Positions 23,704 to 33,256 of a stretch of DNA of 60,629 bases are shown one piece after another. Each line of letters starts with the position of its first letter. Position 1 is the first letter of the stretch. This stretch comes from Planctomycetota bacterium (lineage in GTDB: Bacteria; Planctomycetota; UBA8108; JACQVS01). A program made the translations under genes and the position numbers. The notes beneath the pieces are model-generated. The model did not search any database and was not told the origin of the DNA. It was given only the letters and a program-made list of their open reading frames with translations. Where the stretch lies: contig JANQLS010000095.1 in NCBI GenBank assembly GCA_028280485.1, positions 1-60,629 on the forward strand, in the 5' to 3' direction.

Positions 23704-26700
23704 TTACTCTTGAAAAAGGGAAAAAGCCGAAAGGATCCCAGTAGCTTTTTGGCTTCCGATATCCCCGTGTCCACCCACACCGATCAAGGTGTTTCCATCT
23801 CGGGTGAATTGGAGCCAGTTAGAATTTATTGGCATGCGTTCGAAGGTGAAGACGGGGTCCCGTTTCAAGATTTCTTTTCCCACAATTTCTGATTCTAACC
23901 TTAGCCAAATCTGAATGTAGCCATCAGAGTTGGCTGTGAGGATGCGTGAATCGTCGGGAGAGAATTTTACGCAGTTTACCCGATGTTTTCCTACTTCGAA
24001 TCGGTCGGCTAACTTCCAGGTTTTGGTGTTCCAGATTTCAACTAAACCTACTGGATGACCTTTATCCTCACCGGAGTAGTCAGGTTCTTGAGCAACGCAA
24101 AACCAGGAGTCGTCATTTGAAAAACTGATGGCAGTATTGGAGTGATTGTAATGGGGAAGTTCTGCAACCTTTGTCTGAGTCGACCAGTTATAGATATGAA
24201 TAGGACTTGAGTTTCGAGGAGCAACTGCAAGTAGGCTTTCTCTAGAATTGAAGGCTAAATTTCTCACTCGATAATTTGAGTCAACAAATTTAAATGATGG
24301 TTTGAGTTTGCCCGCTTGATTGCTGGAGGGGATATCGTAGAAGTAAAGAGCCCTTTCGGGGTCGTCATTAGGGATGGGCGTAGCAGTGATCACCGCTAAT
24401 TTGGTTGCAGATCTCTTTGAGAAGATGGCTGCTTTGGTGTCGCCTTGAAGTTCGAGTTCGGCGTGAAGGGTTCTTTCTAAGGATTTCGGCGCAATCGTTA
24501 GTATCGAGGCCCGGGGATTGGATCCTTTGAATAAGTAAGACCCGTTCGGACTCAGTGAGAAATACGGATCCTCATCTGGGTGGTTGAGAAAAGATTTTGT
24601 CCCTTGAAGTTCGATCGAAATCTCGCCATCGGGGTAGGTTAAAAGTTTCCAAGATTGGTAGGTTCCCGAATTCGTCCCTGTAAAAATAGTTTTCTTATTT
24701 TGGGTCTCATGGATGGCCAAATCCCACGTATTGTTGTCTAAGGTGTCGATGAAGAAGTGAGGGGAGCGGTTCAGTGGGTATCTTAATGTTTTCCCATTGA
24801 GTTGTACCCAAAGTGCATTGGGTGTTAATCTCATACCGCTCAGTGCAAACTCGGTTCTACCGAAACTATCGGTAGAGATATATGTTCTCCGCTTAAGACT
24901 TAGTTTGTCGTCTCTAAGAATGTGAATCCAGCCATCGAGAACCGAGAGGGCGAAATGTTGGGGCAAGCTCGTTTCAGAGGGGCGGTTCCAGCTTTGTATG
25001 ATGCCCGAGGCCTTGAATTCTTTAGTTTTAAACTTAATGAGATTGTCGGATTTTAAATCGAGGCGGTAGAGGTCAATCTTTCCCTGATCTCTCGAAGTAA
25101 TCGCTAAGAACCGGCCCTCAGTTGTCGTGAAGAGCTGATTATCTCGGGTGAAATCGGCAGAATAGAATGGTTGCTCTTCCCCAGTCTCTAATGACCATCT
25201 TCGAATGACTTTATTGAAGGAACGATCCGTTTTGACTTCATCTACAAAAAGAAGTTCATTCTTAAAGCGATCAACGGTGAGAGGGATTTTAATTTGATGC
25301 CAAGAGCTGAGCTGGATCTCAGGGTGAATGGGTTTTAGGTTTTGGGGATTGAGGATTGCTATTGAAAGGAGTGGAAGTTGGCTGTTGGGATTGGGATGGT
25401 TGCCTCCTTCTAATACTGCAATTAGCATTTTTTGGTTGGGGGTGAAATAGAGGCTTCGAACAATCTGATTGGGTTCAGTGTATTTAATTTCTTTTAGCTG
25501 CTCCCCATCTTGAGTTCTTATCGATACTAAGCTTCCGCTTCGTTGGGCGTTCGAGGTACTGAGATAGATTGTTTTTTGATCCGAACTCCAAAGAATATTT
25601 CTTCGATATTGATTTTGCTGACCTGAAAAATTTTTGGCTGACATCGTCCAGCGATGTTTTAAGCTCGGGTACTCAAGTAAGTGGAATTTAGAATCTTTGT
25701 AAAAAAATAGTAAGTCTTCCTTGGGGCTGATCGGTAATGTTTTAGAGTCATAACTGAGAACTTCACGATTTTGATAGATGAGTTGTTTTAAATAGGCTAA
25801 CTCGATTGGAGTTCCTAACTTTGGAAATGATACCTGACGGGTGAGTTTTTCTTTTTGTTGATTGAAGGTCTCTAATTTTCCGTCTAACAGAGCTTGGTGA
25901 AGTTTTGAGATTTCTCCGGGATAATTTTCTACAAAAGTGTGGAACTCTGATTTTGAGTAGGAATAAAAGAACCAAAAGCTCACCATCAAGAGTGGGATAA
26001 AAAGAAGGCTTCCTTTGATTATGAAGGCTCTTTGTTTTTTATTTAATGTTTTTCGAATGGTGGTTTGAATTGGATTGAGGGGGCGAGCCTTCGTGGGTTG
26101 GTCGTTTAAAAATCGATTGAGATCTTCACACAGCTCTTCTGAATTTTCATATCTGTTTTTTGGATCTTTCTCTAAACACTTTAAGCAAATGGCTTCTAAA
26201 TCAGCGGGGGTGTTCCTTTTTATTGTCTTGAGTAATGGAGGCTCTTCTTCAACAATTTTTTTAAGTAAGCCTAAGGTCGTTTGACTGTCGAATGGAGGGC
26301 AACCACAAAGGCAATGGTAAAGAACAACTCCTAAGCTGTAGATATCGACGGAAGGAGTGAGCTCCTCGCTCGAAACTCCCCGAGCTTGTTCAGGGGCCAT
26401 GTAGCGAGGGGTGCCGATGATTTCTCCCGTTTGGGTTAAGAGATCATCTTGTTGAGTTCGGTAAGCTAAGCCAAAATCACTTAAGTGAGGTTGATCTTCC
26501 GCATCGAGAAGAATATTGGCTGGTTTTAAATCCCGGTGAAGGATTCCATTTTTATGGGCTACTGAAATGGCGTCTGCGATTTTCTTGATTAAAATTGCCG
26601 CTTCGTGAGGGAAGAGAGTTCCTTGGTTTAATTTTTCCGCAAGATCTGATCCTTCGATGTATTCCATGACGATGTATTCGAAGGTATCTTCAGATCCATA

Positions 26701-27150
26701 TTCGTAAATCTTGACGATATGGTTGTGGTTGAGCTGGGCTGTCGATTCAGCTTCGATTTGAATTCGTTTTTGATCTTTCTCTGATTTTAGAAAGTTTTTG
26801 GGAATAACTTTAATCGCCACTTTTCGATTTAAGGATTTATCTAAAGCGAGATAAACAATCCCGATTCCCCCTCGGCCAATTTCTTCAATCATCGTGTATT
26901 TATCTAAGTGAATGTCTTCGATGAAAGAATCGGAATCTGAATTCGAGGAAGGAAAACCTTTTACTTTTGAATCTGAAAGTGAGGAGGGGCTAAAGAGATC
27001 AAAGTTGTCAAAGAAATCGAGAAGCTCTTCTTGGTATTGAGGATACTTTAGAAGCACGTCTTCTCTTGAAGTAGGCCTCCCTGAAGACTGGGCGTCGCAA
27101 TACTCGATGATGATCTTATTGAGTTCTTCTTCATTAAAGTCAGAATTCAT
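23704..27150 (-). CDS. Membrane Ser/Thr protein kinase with C-terminal WD40-like propeller
   Basis: The 1148-residue protein has a short N-terminal segment (1-80) and a Hanks-type kinase domain (about 84-350). The kinase has glycine loop IGRGGIGIVY (91-100), Lys114, HRDLKPAN (205-212), DFG (225-227) and APE (252-254), so it looks active. One transmembrane segment lies at about 376-397. The remaining ~740 residues resemble WD40/quinoprotein-like propeller repeats, clearest at the end (HRVNCVKFSPDDSRILTANS). The propeller probably senses an extracytoplasmic signal or partner. The ECF sigma gene lies 14 bp upstream. Planctomycete ECF factors next to such kinases form a known association in which phosphorylation is thought to control the sigma factor. 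Confidence 0.88.
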   Translation of the reverse strand: MNSDFNEEELNKIIIEYCDAQSSGRPTSREDVLLKYPQYQEELLDFFDNFDLFSPSSLSDSKVKGFPSSNSDSDSFIEDIHLDKYTMIEEIGRGGIGIVYLALDKSLNRKVAIKVIPKNFLKSEKDQKRIQIEAESTAQLNHNHIVKIYEYGSEDTFEYIVMEYIEGSDLAEKLNQGTLFPHEAAILIKKIADAISVAHKNGILHRDLKPANILLDAEDQPHLSDFGLAYRTQQDDLLTQTGEIIGTPRYMAPEQARGVSSEELTPSVDIYSLGVVLYHCLCGCPPFDSQTTLGLLKKIVEEEPPLLKTIKRNTPADLEAICLKCLEKDPKNRYENSEELCEDLNRFLNDQPTKARPLNPIQTTIRKTLNKKQRAFIIKGSLLFIPLLMVSFWFFYSYSKSEFHTFVENYPGEISKLHQALLDGKLETFNQQKEKLTRQVSFPKLGTPIELAYLKQLIYQNREVLSYDSKTLPISPKEDLLFFYKDSKFHLLEYPSLKHRWTMSAKNFSGQQNQYRRNILWSSDQKTIYLSTSNAQRSGSLVSIRTQDGEQLKEIKYTEPNQIVRSLYFTPNQKMLIAVLEGGNHPNPNSQLPLLSIAILNPQNLKPIHPEIQLSSWHQIKIPLTVDRFKNELLFVDEVKTDRSFNKVIRRWSLETGEEQPFYSADFTRDNQLFTTTEGRFLAITSRDQGKIDLYRLDLKSDNLIKFKTKEFKASGIIQSWNRPSETSLPQHFALSVLDGWIHILRDDKLSLKRRTYISTDSFGRTEFALSGMRLTPNALWVQLNGKTLRYPLNRSPHFFIDTLDNNTWDLAIHETQNKKTIFTGTNSGTYQSWKLLTYPDGEISIELQGTKSFLNHPDEDPYFSLSPNGSYLFKGSNPRASILTIAPKSLERTLHAELELQGDTKAAIFSKRSATKLAVITATPIPNDDPERALYFYDIPSSNQAGKLKPSFKFVDSNYRVRNLAFNSRESLLAVAPRNSSPIHIYNWSTQTKVAELPHYNHSNTAISFSNDDSWFCVAQEPDYSGEDKGHPVGLVEIWNTKTWKLADRFEVGKHRVNCVKFSPDDSRILTANSDGYIQIWLRLESEIVGKEILKRDPVFTFERMPINSNWLQFTRDGNTLIGVGGHGDIGSQKATGILSAFSLFQE

Positions 27151-27164
27151 CGTTTCGAGTCTTA

Positions 27165-27719
27165 TTATAGGTAGGGCTGAATTTTTTCTTTTAAGGTACT
27201 CATCGCTCTTCTCAATAATCCTCCAACGGCTTCAGGGGATCGTTCGAGAAGTTTAGCGACGGTTTCAGAGGGTTCTTGCTCAAGTCGAATAAGGATAAAG
27301 GCAACTTTTTGGTCGCGAGGAAGTTCATCGATGATCTGGTCGATGATCAAACCTAATTCTTCGGCATGAAAGCGTTCCGAGGGGGAGTCAGCTAGGCTTG
27401 TAACGAGCTGCTTGATGCTGAGGTCGGTATTATCGAGTTGAATTTCCTTATTGATGTCTCTCTTTTGCTGGCCGTCATGTTTCAATTCGTTGATGAGGAT
27501 ATTATTTAAAATCGTCCTCAGCCAGGCTTTCAGCGGTTCAACTGAATCTCCATCCCATTTGTTTCGGTTTTCGTGCGCCGCTAATATGACCTTTTGAGCT
27601 ATATCTGATTCATCGAATCGAGCCTTGCTTCTTCGTAACAGTTTCCCTTGTGCCAATATCTTTAAATACGGGCGAAACTTTTCTAAGGTTTTAGCTTCAG
27701 GGTCTAAGGAGATCTTCAT
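27165..27719 (-). CDS. ECF-type RNA polymerase sigma factor (kinase-linked)
   Basis: The 184-residue protein has region 2 (about 12-85; FDESDIAQKVILAAHENR and LKAWLRTILNNILINELKH) and region 4 (about 125-180; LPRDQKVAFILIRLEQEPSETVAKLLERSPEAVGGLLRRAMSTLKE). No anti-sigma gene is adjacent. Instead a membrane Ser/Thr kinase gene starts 14 bp downstream, an arrangement typical of planctomycete ECF groups. It likely directs transcription of unlinked or linked envelope genes when the kinase is active. The divergent DUF1592-type gene 267 bp away could be a target, but no promoter motif could be assigned. Confidence 0.88.
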   Translation of the reverse strand: MKISLDPEAKTLEKFRPYLKILAQGKLLRRSKARFDESDIAQKVILAAHENRNKWDGDSVEPLKAWLRTILNNILINELKHDGQQKRDINKEIQLDNTDLSIKQLVTSLADSPSERFHAEELGLIIDQIIDELPRDQKVAFILIRLEQEPSETVAKLLERSPEAVGGLLRRAMSTLKEKIQPYL

Positions 27720-27986
27720 TTTGCCAGCAAAGGAGCAGTTTCATGGTTGTGTTGAATCCTCAATTTAAGTGGAGTTAATTCTACCCCGGTTGAAGCCTCA
27801 CGAAAATGTGGAAACTTTTTTTATAAAAAAACCAGATTTTTCGTCGGTTTGATGGAGAAAAGTTGTTTAGGCAGTTGTGAGGTCTTCAGTTTCTATATTC
27901 GCAGGTTTTTTCTCGCCGACTTTTGATTTAAAATAGGCTAAATCATTTTAATTGGTCTCTGGTCTATTATTCGCTTCAACTTAATC

Positions 27987-30900
27987 ATGAGTTTTGTCGG
28001 CTCAATGCTCTCTGTCGATAAGTATATCTATATTTTGCTCCTCTTAATTATTGTTTTCGGCTGTCCTCCCGCCAGTGGTCACAATAAATCAGAAGACCCA
28101 TTTAAGGAACTCGTCCAGCCCTTCCTCCGCCAACACTGCTTCAGTTGCCATAACCAAGAGAAAGCAAAAGCTGGCCTTCGCTTAGATCTTCTGAAAGAAA
28201 ATTTCTTAGATGGTAAGAACGGTGAAATTTGGAAAGAAGTCAGTGATCGCATCAACTTGGGGGAGATGCCCCCCAAGAAAGAGCCTCGTCCTGATTCAGA
28301 GCACTCGTTTAAAGTCATCGAATGGATTGCAGAAGAACTGAACCGACTTGAGAAGGAAGCAAATCTCGCCGGTGGACGCATTCCGATGCGACGTTTGAAT
28401 AAGCGAGAGTACGCTAACACGATTCGAGACCTTCTCTATATCGATGAAAAGCTGATAGCTCCAATTGTTGAAGAACTTCCGGGGGATGGAAAAGCTGAGG
28501 GATTCGATCGATTGGGGATAGGCTTGTTTTTTGATTCAACTCAAATCGACCGTTATCTCAAAGCAGCCGAACGTATTTCTGAGCTCGCCATTGTCAATGC
28601 TTCTCCACCTCCTAAGCATGAGCTTATTTGGCAACCGGAAGAGTCGATGGAAAAATTGGAGTACTGGACTGAATATTCCATGTATTCAGGTAAGGAGGGG
28701 CACAAAGTTAAAGTTGGGGCTCATGCCAATGAGTTTAAAAAGGATGGAGTTCAATGGATCGCCGGTTTAGACGTACGGGATGAAGCTCAGAAGGATAATC
28801 CCTGGGAGAGGATGGCGTGGCTGAATCCGAATTTGGATGACATCGTAACTCAGGATGGATGGTACCGGATTCAAGTCAGAGCAGGGGCTCACCAGGGAAA
28901 GCGGTCTCAGTCCGTTCGACTGCGACTCGACTATGCCTACGGTACGCCGATCCAAGCTCACACTGAAATAGAAATCACTTCTAAGATCCACGCCCCTGAG
29001 GTGTTTGAAGTTTCTATGTTTTTACGTCGCGGCCCGGATGGGGTCCAGCGTCGATTGGAGCCTTGGTGGAACCCAACTAAAGGAATGATCGATCAAACAG
29101 AAGAACACCATCGCCATCTCGTCGCAGTCTTGAACCTCGAAGAGGAAATCACCGAAGGGATAGAACGTCAGAGTGATCCAGAAGAGTTAGATAAGCTGCG
29201 TAAAAAACTAAAAGAAGCTCGCAAGAAAGCAGAAAAATTTAAAGGACCGATCCAGGAATTTAAATTCTCCACTCACCAAGCCCCTAAGATTTTTCTCGAT
29301 TGGATTAAGGTAGATGGCCCTTATCCTTCGTCAACAGTTGCCCAGAAACCCAAGGTAACTCCCCATCGCTTTGAAGCAGAGAAACAACGAAGTGGGGGAA
29401 TGGGGATACGACCTCCTCGGAAAACAGAGAACAATCGTTTTGTAGTGGATGCTAAAGTCGAAGTGGAAGCGGGGGCCCCTCGGTATGAAATTCAAAAAGA
29501 GGGTGTGCTCTTCGTTCAGGGTGGCGATACGTACCAACGTGGTAACCCCTATGGACGCTTAGCTACAGTAAGCCTCGATGAATTGATACCTGAAGATGGT
29601 TACTATCGAATCCGTATTCGAGGGGGAGCAAGTCGCGGAACTCGAGATGAACCCATCGAGCTTTTATTGAGCTACAATTTCAAAACCCCTCAAGAGAAAA
29701 ACGAATCCATCTCGATTTCAGCAACTCACGATGAGCCAGGTGTCTTTGAAGCCGTCATGTTTTTACGTCGGGGGGCGGATGATCAGAGAAGAAAGCTGAC
29801 TCTTCTCTATAATGATCTTCGAAAGTACATCGTCTCTACTCCGGAGTTCAATAAGCTCTTCCAAGACACGATCGGAACTGTGGGGAAGATCCAAAAGGCC
29901 CGAACTCGGGGAGATGCTGCTGAAGTAAAAAGATTGGAAGCCTTTCTAGTAAAGGCAAGAAAGAGGGCTCGTGAATGGCCCGGTCCAGTTCGCTATATCA
30001 ATCCCGAATTCGAAGACGTTGAGCCTCCTAAGTTTTATTTGGATTGGCTGGAATTTGAGGGGCCTCTCCAAGAAGAATGGCCTCCGAAAAGTCATCGATA
30101 CCTCTTATACGACGGAGATGATCGTCACGATAAAAAGTACGTTCGAAGAATTTTCGAGAAGTTTTTACCCCGAGCTTATCGAAGGCCGGTGAGTGCAATA
30201 GAAATTGATGGAGTGGCTCAACTCGTTCTTAGCGAATTGGAAACGACGAAGGATTTTCATGGAGCTCTTCGTCTCGGATTGCAAAGAGTGCTGACTTCTC
30301 CCGGATTTTTATTTCTTCAAGAACCAGGTGGTGCTGAAACTCGTCAGCGAAGAGCGCTCACCGCTCATGAACTCGCAACTCGTTTATCTTTCTATCTCTG
30401 GAGTAGCATGCCGGATGCTGAACTCCTGACCTTAGCTAAAAACGGTACACTGCTTCACGATGAAGTTCTTCGAACTCAAGTGGATCGACTCCTCAAAGAT
30501 CCCAAGGCGCGCGAATTCGTTTTGAGCTTCGGGGGGCAGTGGTTGAGCGTGCCCGAGTTCGGCAGCATCATGCCTGCTGCTGAATATCGAGACTACGATT
30601 TTGAGTTAGAGGAAGCAACGAAGTTAGAAGCCTACGGTTTCTTTGAGGAAGTTCTCCGTAAAAACCTTCCAATTACAACTTTCTTGGATTCCGATTTTGT
30701 CATGGTGAATGAACGACTGGCTCGTCACTATGGAATTGAAGGGATTAAAGGGAAAGAGATCCGGCGGGTAGCTATTCGACCTGAACATCACCGAGGGGGA
30801 GTTTTAGGCATGGCAGGATTGATGACTTTACTTTCAGACGGTACTCGAACCCTACCCGTACGAAGGGGCACCTGGATTGTGAGTCAACTTTTTAATCGCC

Positions 30901-31382
30901 CTCCTCCACCTCCCCCCCCAAATGCTGGTGAAGTTCAACCGAACACAGCTGGGGAAAAATTGACAGTGAGAGAGCGACTTCAACGGCATCGCGATGAGCC
31001 TACTTGTGCTTCTTGCCACCGAAGGCTCGATCCATTTGGATTAGCTTTGGAAAATTACGATGCGATCGGTAAATGGCGTACTCGGCAAAATGGTGAAGAT
31101 TTTCGAGGGAGCAGGACTCCGTTGCTCGATGTGAGTGGGGAGTTACCCAGCGGGAACAAATTTCAGACGCTTGAAGAATTTAAAGCCTTGCTTCTTAAAG
31201 AGGCCGATTCATTCGCACATGCTTTTACTGAAAAAATGCTCACCTATGCCCTGAGTCGTCCGGTAGGATTTAGAGATTCAGAAACTCTAAATAAACTCGT
31301 GAATGAATTGAAAGGAAATGAATTCCGAATTCATTCTCTCATTCACGCTATCGTTCAAAGTCGTGTCTTCAGAACAAAGTAA
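27987..31382 (+). CDS. Exported cytochrome-domain protein with DUF1587/1592/1595/1588/1585 modules and an internal duplication
   Basis: The 1131-residue protein has a signal peptide ending near a possible lipobox (VFGC, Cys26) and a cytochrome-like domain with CFSCH (51-55). DUF1587 follows (GGRIPMRRLNKREYANTIRDLL). Residues ~230-710 hold two related ~200-residue segments, each with a DGWYRIQVRAGA / DGYYRIRIRGGA strand and a VFEVSMFLRRG / VFEAVMFLRRG strand, followed by a coiled stretch and a LDWxxxxGP end. Then come DUF1595 and DUF1592 (LTAHELATRLSFYLWSSMPD), DUF1588 with a second heme-type motif CASCHRRLDPFG (about 1007-1018) and DUF1585. The DUF1552 partner follows 14-35 bp later. The exact redox role is unknown. 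Confidence 0.88.
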   Translation: MSFVGSMLSVDKYIYILLLLIIVFGCPPASGHNKSEDPFKELVQPFLRQHCFSCHNQEKAKAGLRLDLLKENFLDGKNGEIWKEVSDRINLGEMPPKKEPRPDSEHSFKVIEWIAEELNRLEKEANLAGGRIPMRRLNKREYANTIRDLLYIDEKLIAPIVEELPGDGKAEGFDRLGIGLFFDSTQIDRYLKAAERISELAIVNASPPPKHELIWQPEESMEKLEYWTEYSMYSGKEGHKVKVGAHANEFKKDGVQWIAGLDVRDEAQKDNPWERMAWLNPNLDDIVTQDGWYRIQVRAGAHQGKRSQSVRLRLDYAYGTPIQAHTEIEITSKIHAPEVFEVSMFLRRGPDGVQRRLEPWWNPTKGMIDQTEEHHRHLVAVLNLEEEITEGIERQSDPEELDKLRKKLKEARKKAEKFKGPIQEFKFSTHQAPKIFLDWIKVDGPYPSSTVAQKPKVTPHRFEAEKQRSGGMGIRPPRKTENNRFVVDAKVEVEAGAPRYEIQKEGVLFVQGGDTYQRGNPYGRLATVSLDELIPEDGYYRIRIRGGASRGTRDEPIELLLSYNFKTPQEKNESISISATHDEPGVFEAVMFLRRGADDQRRKLTLLYNDLRKYIVSTPEFNKLFQDTIGTVGKIQKARTRGDAAEVKRLEAFLVKARKRAREWPGPVRYINPEFEDVEPPKFYLDWLEFEGPLQEEWPPKSHRYLLYDGDDRHDKKYVRRIFEKFLPRAYRRPVSAIEIDGVAQLVLSELETTKDFHGALRLGLQRVLTSPGFLFLQEPGGAETRQRRALTAHELATRLSFYLWSSMPDAELLTLAKNGTLLHDEVLRTQVDRLLKDPKAREFVLSFGGQWLSVPEFGSIMPAAEYRDYDFELEEATKLEAYGFFEEVLRKNLPITTFLDSDFVMVNERLARHYGIEGIKGKEIRRVAIRPEHHRGGVLGMAGLMTLLSDGTRTLPVRRGTWIVSQLFNRPPPPPPPNAGEVQPNTAGEKLTVRERLQRHRDEPTCASCHRRLDPFGLALENYDAIGKWRTRQNGEDFRGSRTPLLDVSGELPSGNKFQTLEEFKALLLKEADSFAHAFTEKMLTYALSRPVGFRDSETLNKLVNELKGNEFRIHSLIHAIVQSRVFRTK

Positions 31383-31417
31383 GACCTCCTACTTTATTGA
31401 CAGAAAGCCTTCAATCG

Positions 31418-32764
31418 ATGAAATCCAAGACTGAGATCACTCGCCGAACTTTACTGCGGGGGGCTTGTGGAGTGACCCTGTCACTTCCCTTCCTCGATAT
31501 CATGGCTGAGGTGGAATCAAAAAAAGCAGCTTTAAGTTCTGATCAAGAACCTCAGATTCCCAAACGATCCATCTTTTGTATGTGGGGCTTAGGACTAAAC
31601 GGTAGAGACTTTACTCCGAAAGAGACCGGACTGAACTATAAGACGACTCCAATTTTGAAACCTCTGGATTCGCTGAGAAAGGAATTCACAGTCATCAGCG
31701 GTCTTAAATTAACTCATTCCGGAGGGCATGGGGGGGACCGAACATTTCTGACGGGCACCAATACTCACGAAGCGGGATCTAAGTTACGGATTTCTTGTGA
31801 TCAAGAGTTAGCTCGGGCGATCGGTGGAAAAACCCGTTTCCGCTCGATGGTCTTAGGCATTCGTAGAGGGACTGGATTTGGAAATCCCCAAGATCATACT
31901 TTGTCTTGGTCGAAAAACGGTACTCCGTTGCCAGCCGAGAATCGTCCCCATATTTTGTTTGATCGCTTGTTTCGTCCCTATTCGAAAGAAACTATCGCCC
32001 AGAGGGAAGCCGAGTTTGCTCGGAGAGCAAGTATTCTTGATTCTGTAATTAAAGAGGCTAAAGATCTCGAAGCCCAATTGGGTAAAGTCGATCGGGATAA
32101 GTTAAATGAATACCTCACCGGTATCAGAGATTTAGAGTCGGCAATGCAAGAAGAGAAATCTTGGTTGTACAAGCCGAAACCCCAAGTAACACCGATTGAG
32201 TTTGGGGATGCCCAAGGATTGGACCCTCAAAAAGGAGATCTGAATTATCGACGTTATCAAAGGATGATGTTCGATGTGATCACCTTAGCCCTCCAAACTG
32301 ATAGCACTCGGATCATTTCTTATATGCCGCGTATGGATAATAGTGATGGCACTGGAGCTTGGAAATCGGAAGGCAATCCCTACGGATATCACACCATGAC
32401 CCATCATGGTGAAGATCCTAAAAAACTAAAATGGTTCACTCAATCCGACATCCTTTATATGCAAGAATGGGCTTATTTTCTGAAGAAACTTAAGAGTGTC
32501 AAGGAAGGGGAGGGTACCTTGCTCGATCATTGTATGGTCGTTTGGGGAAGTACGGGGGGATCGATCAACGCTCATCACAATCATCACCTTCCAACGATGA
32601 TCGCTGGTGGTCAAAGAATGGGTGTTCAACATCGAGGCCATATTGTTAAAGAAGACGAGTATCTCGGGAATCTGTGGCAAACCATGTTTAAAATAATGGG
32701 AGTCAATGTGCCTTATGGATTTCAGGGAGGTGAGGCAAATGGAGTGATCAAGGAACTGATTTAA
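31418..32764 (+). CDS. DUF1552 family exported protein
   Basis: The protein (448 residues from ATG 31418) has a twin-arginine-like leader, TRRTLLRGACGVTLSLPFLDIMA. The DUF1552 body follows: FCMWGLGLNGRDFTP, a GGHGGDRTFLTGT histidine/aspartate block, a coiled middle (about 195-255) and MVVWGSTGGSINAHHNHHLPTMIAGG near the end. DUF1552 genes are regularly paired with DUF1592-type cytochrome genes in Planctomycetes and Verrucomicrobia. The pair is analogous to DUF1501 with DUF1549/1553. A TTG at 31397 would add seven residues, but I prefer ATG because the leader then starts with a normal n-region. Confidence 0.86.
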   Translation: MKSKTEITRRTLLRGACGVTLSLPFLDIMAEVESKKAALSSDQEPQIPKRSIFCMWGLGLNGRDFTPKETGLNYKTTPILKPLDSLRKEFTVISGLKLTHSGGHGGDRTFLTGTNTHEAGSKLRISCDQELARAIGGKTRFRSMVLGIRRGTGFGNPQDHTLSWSKNGTPLPAENRPHILFDRLFRPYSKETIAQREAEFARRASILDSVIKEAKDLEAQLGKVDRDKLNEYLTGIRDLESAMQEEKSWLYKPKPQVTPIEFGDAQGLDPQKGDLNYRRYQRMMFDVITLALQTDSTRIISYMPRMDNSDGTGAWKSEGNPYGYHTMTHHGEDPKKLKWFTQSDILYMQEWAYFLKKLKSVKEGEGTLLDHCMVVWGSTGGSINAHHNHHLPTMIAGGQRMGVQHRGHIVKEDEYLGNLWQTMFKIMGVNVPYGFQGGEANGVIKELI

Positions 32765-32774
32765 TCTCGTCGTA

Positions 32775-32791
32775 GACTCGCTCCGCGAGTC
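32775..32791. repeat. GACTCGC/GCGAGTC palindrome after the DUF1552 gene
   Basis: Seven perfect base pairs surround a TCC loop. The same element, with one mismatch, is at 20842-20861, also directly after a gene. Confidence 0.75.
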
Positions 32792-32904
32792 GTACGAACT
32801 TGAAACCCATTGTCGATCTAATCAAACTTAAAAACATACTAATAGAATCGTTAAGAGAGAATGTTAAAAAATTCACACCATCCGAGCATGACGACTACCC
32901 AGGT

Positions 32905-33216
32905 TTAGAATTTTAAGTGTTGGTAGGGTAGAGCACTTACCACGCTAATCTCTGCCTCGAAACAACTATTCCTACCTCCATCAAACGTTAGAACTTCTTT
33001 TATTAATTCTATATTTAGATCTTCATTCATTGTTTGTGGAAAATTTCGCTTAGTTTTTCCGAACACGCTGATACAGCAGTGTGGATTAAGTTTCATTAGT
33101 TCTTTAATAAGCATTGTCTTAGTACTCGATGCATATGTAACATCGATATTCTCTGGGGGCGCAAATCTATTTCCATGATTCTTAGATCGGCTACTGAAGG
33201 GGGTAAGTGTTTTCAC
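32905..33216 (-). CDS. Doubtful small hypothetical protein
   Basis: An open frame of 103 codons starts with GTG and ends at 32905. I recognise no family. The C-terminal two thirds reads like a normal soluble alpha/beta protein (residues such as KTMLIKELMKLNPHCC and NIELIKEVLTFDGG), with four cysteines and no signal peptide. The start lacks a good Shine-Dalgarno. It lies divergent to the RHS giant and could be a remnant, an unrelated orphan or a chance frame. Confidence 0.3.
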   Translation of the reverse strand: MKTLTPFSSRSKNHGNRFAPPENIDVTYASSTKTMLIKELMKLNPHCCISVFGKTKRNFPQTMNEDLNIELIKEVLTFDGGRNSCFEAEISVVSALPYQHLKF

Positions 33217-33256
33217 TTATCTCATTAGCTCTTAAATCCCATAAACATAAAAATCT

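Larger units (their letters stand above)
32765..33256. other. Spacer with palindrome and one doubtful small ORF
   Basis: The spacer has a perfect hairpin at 32775-32791: GACTCGC, TCC loop, GCGAGTC, flanked by GTA and GTAC. The only coding candidate is the minus-strand frame described next. The rest is AT-rich and includes the promoter region of the RHS gene. Confidence 0.6.
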
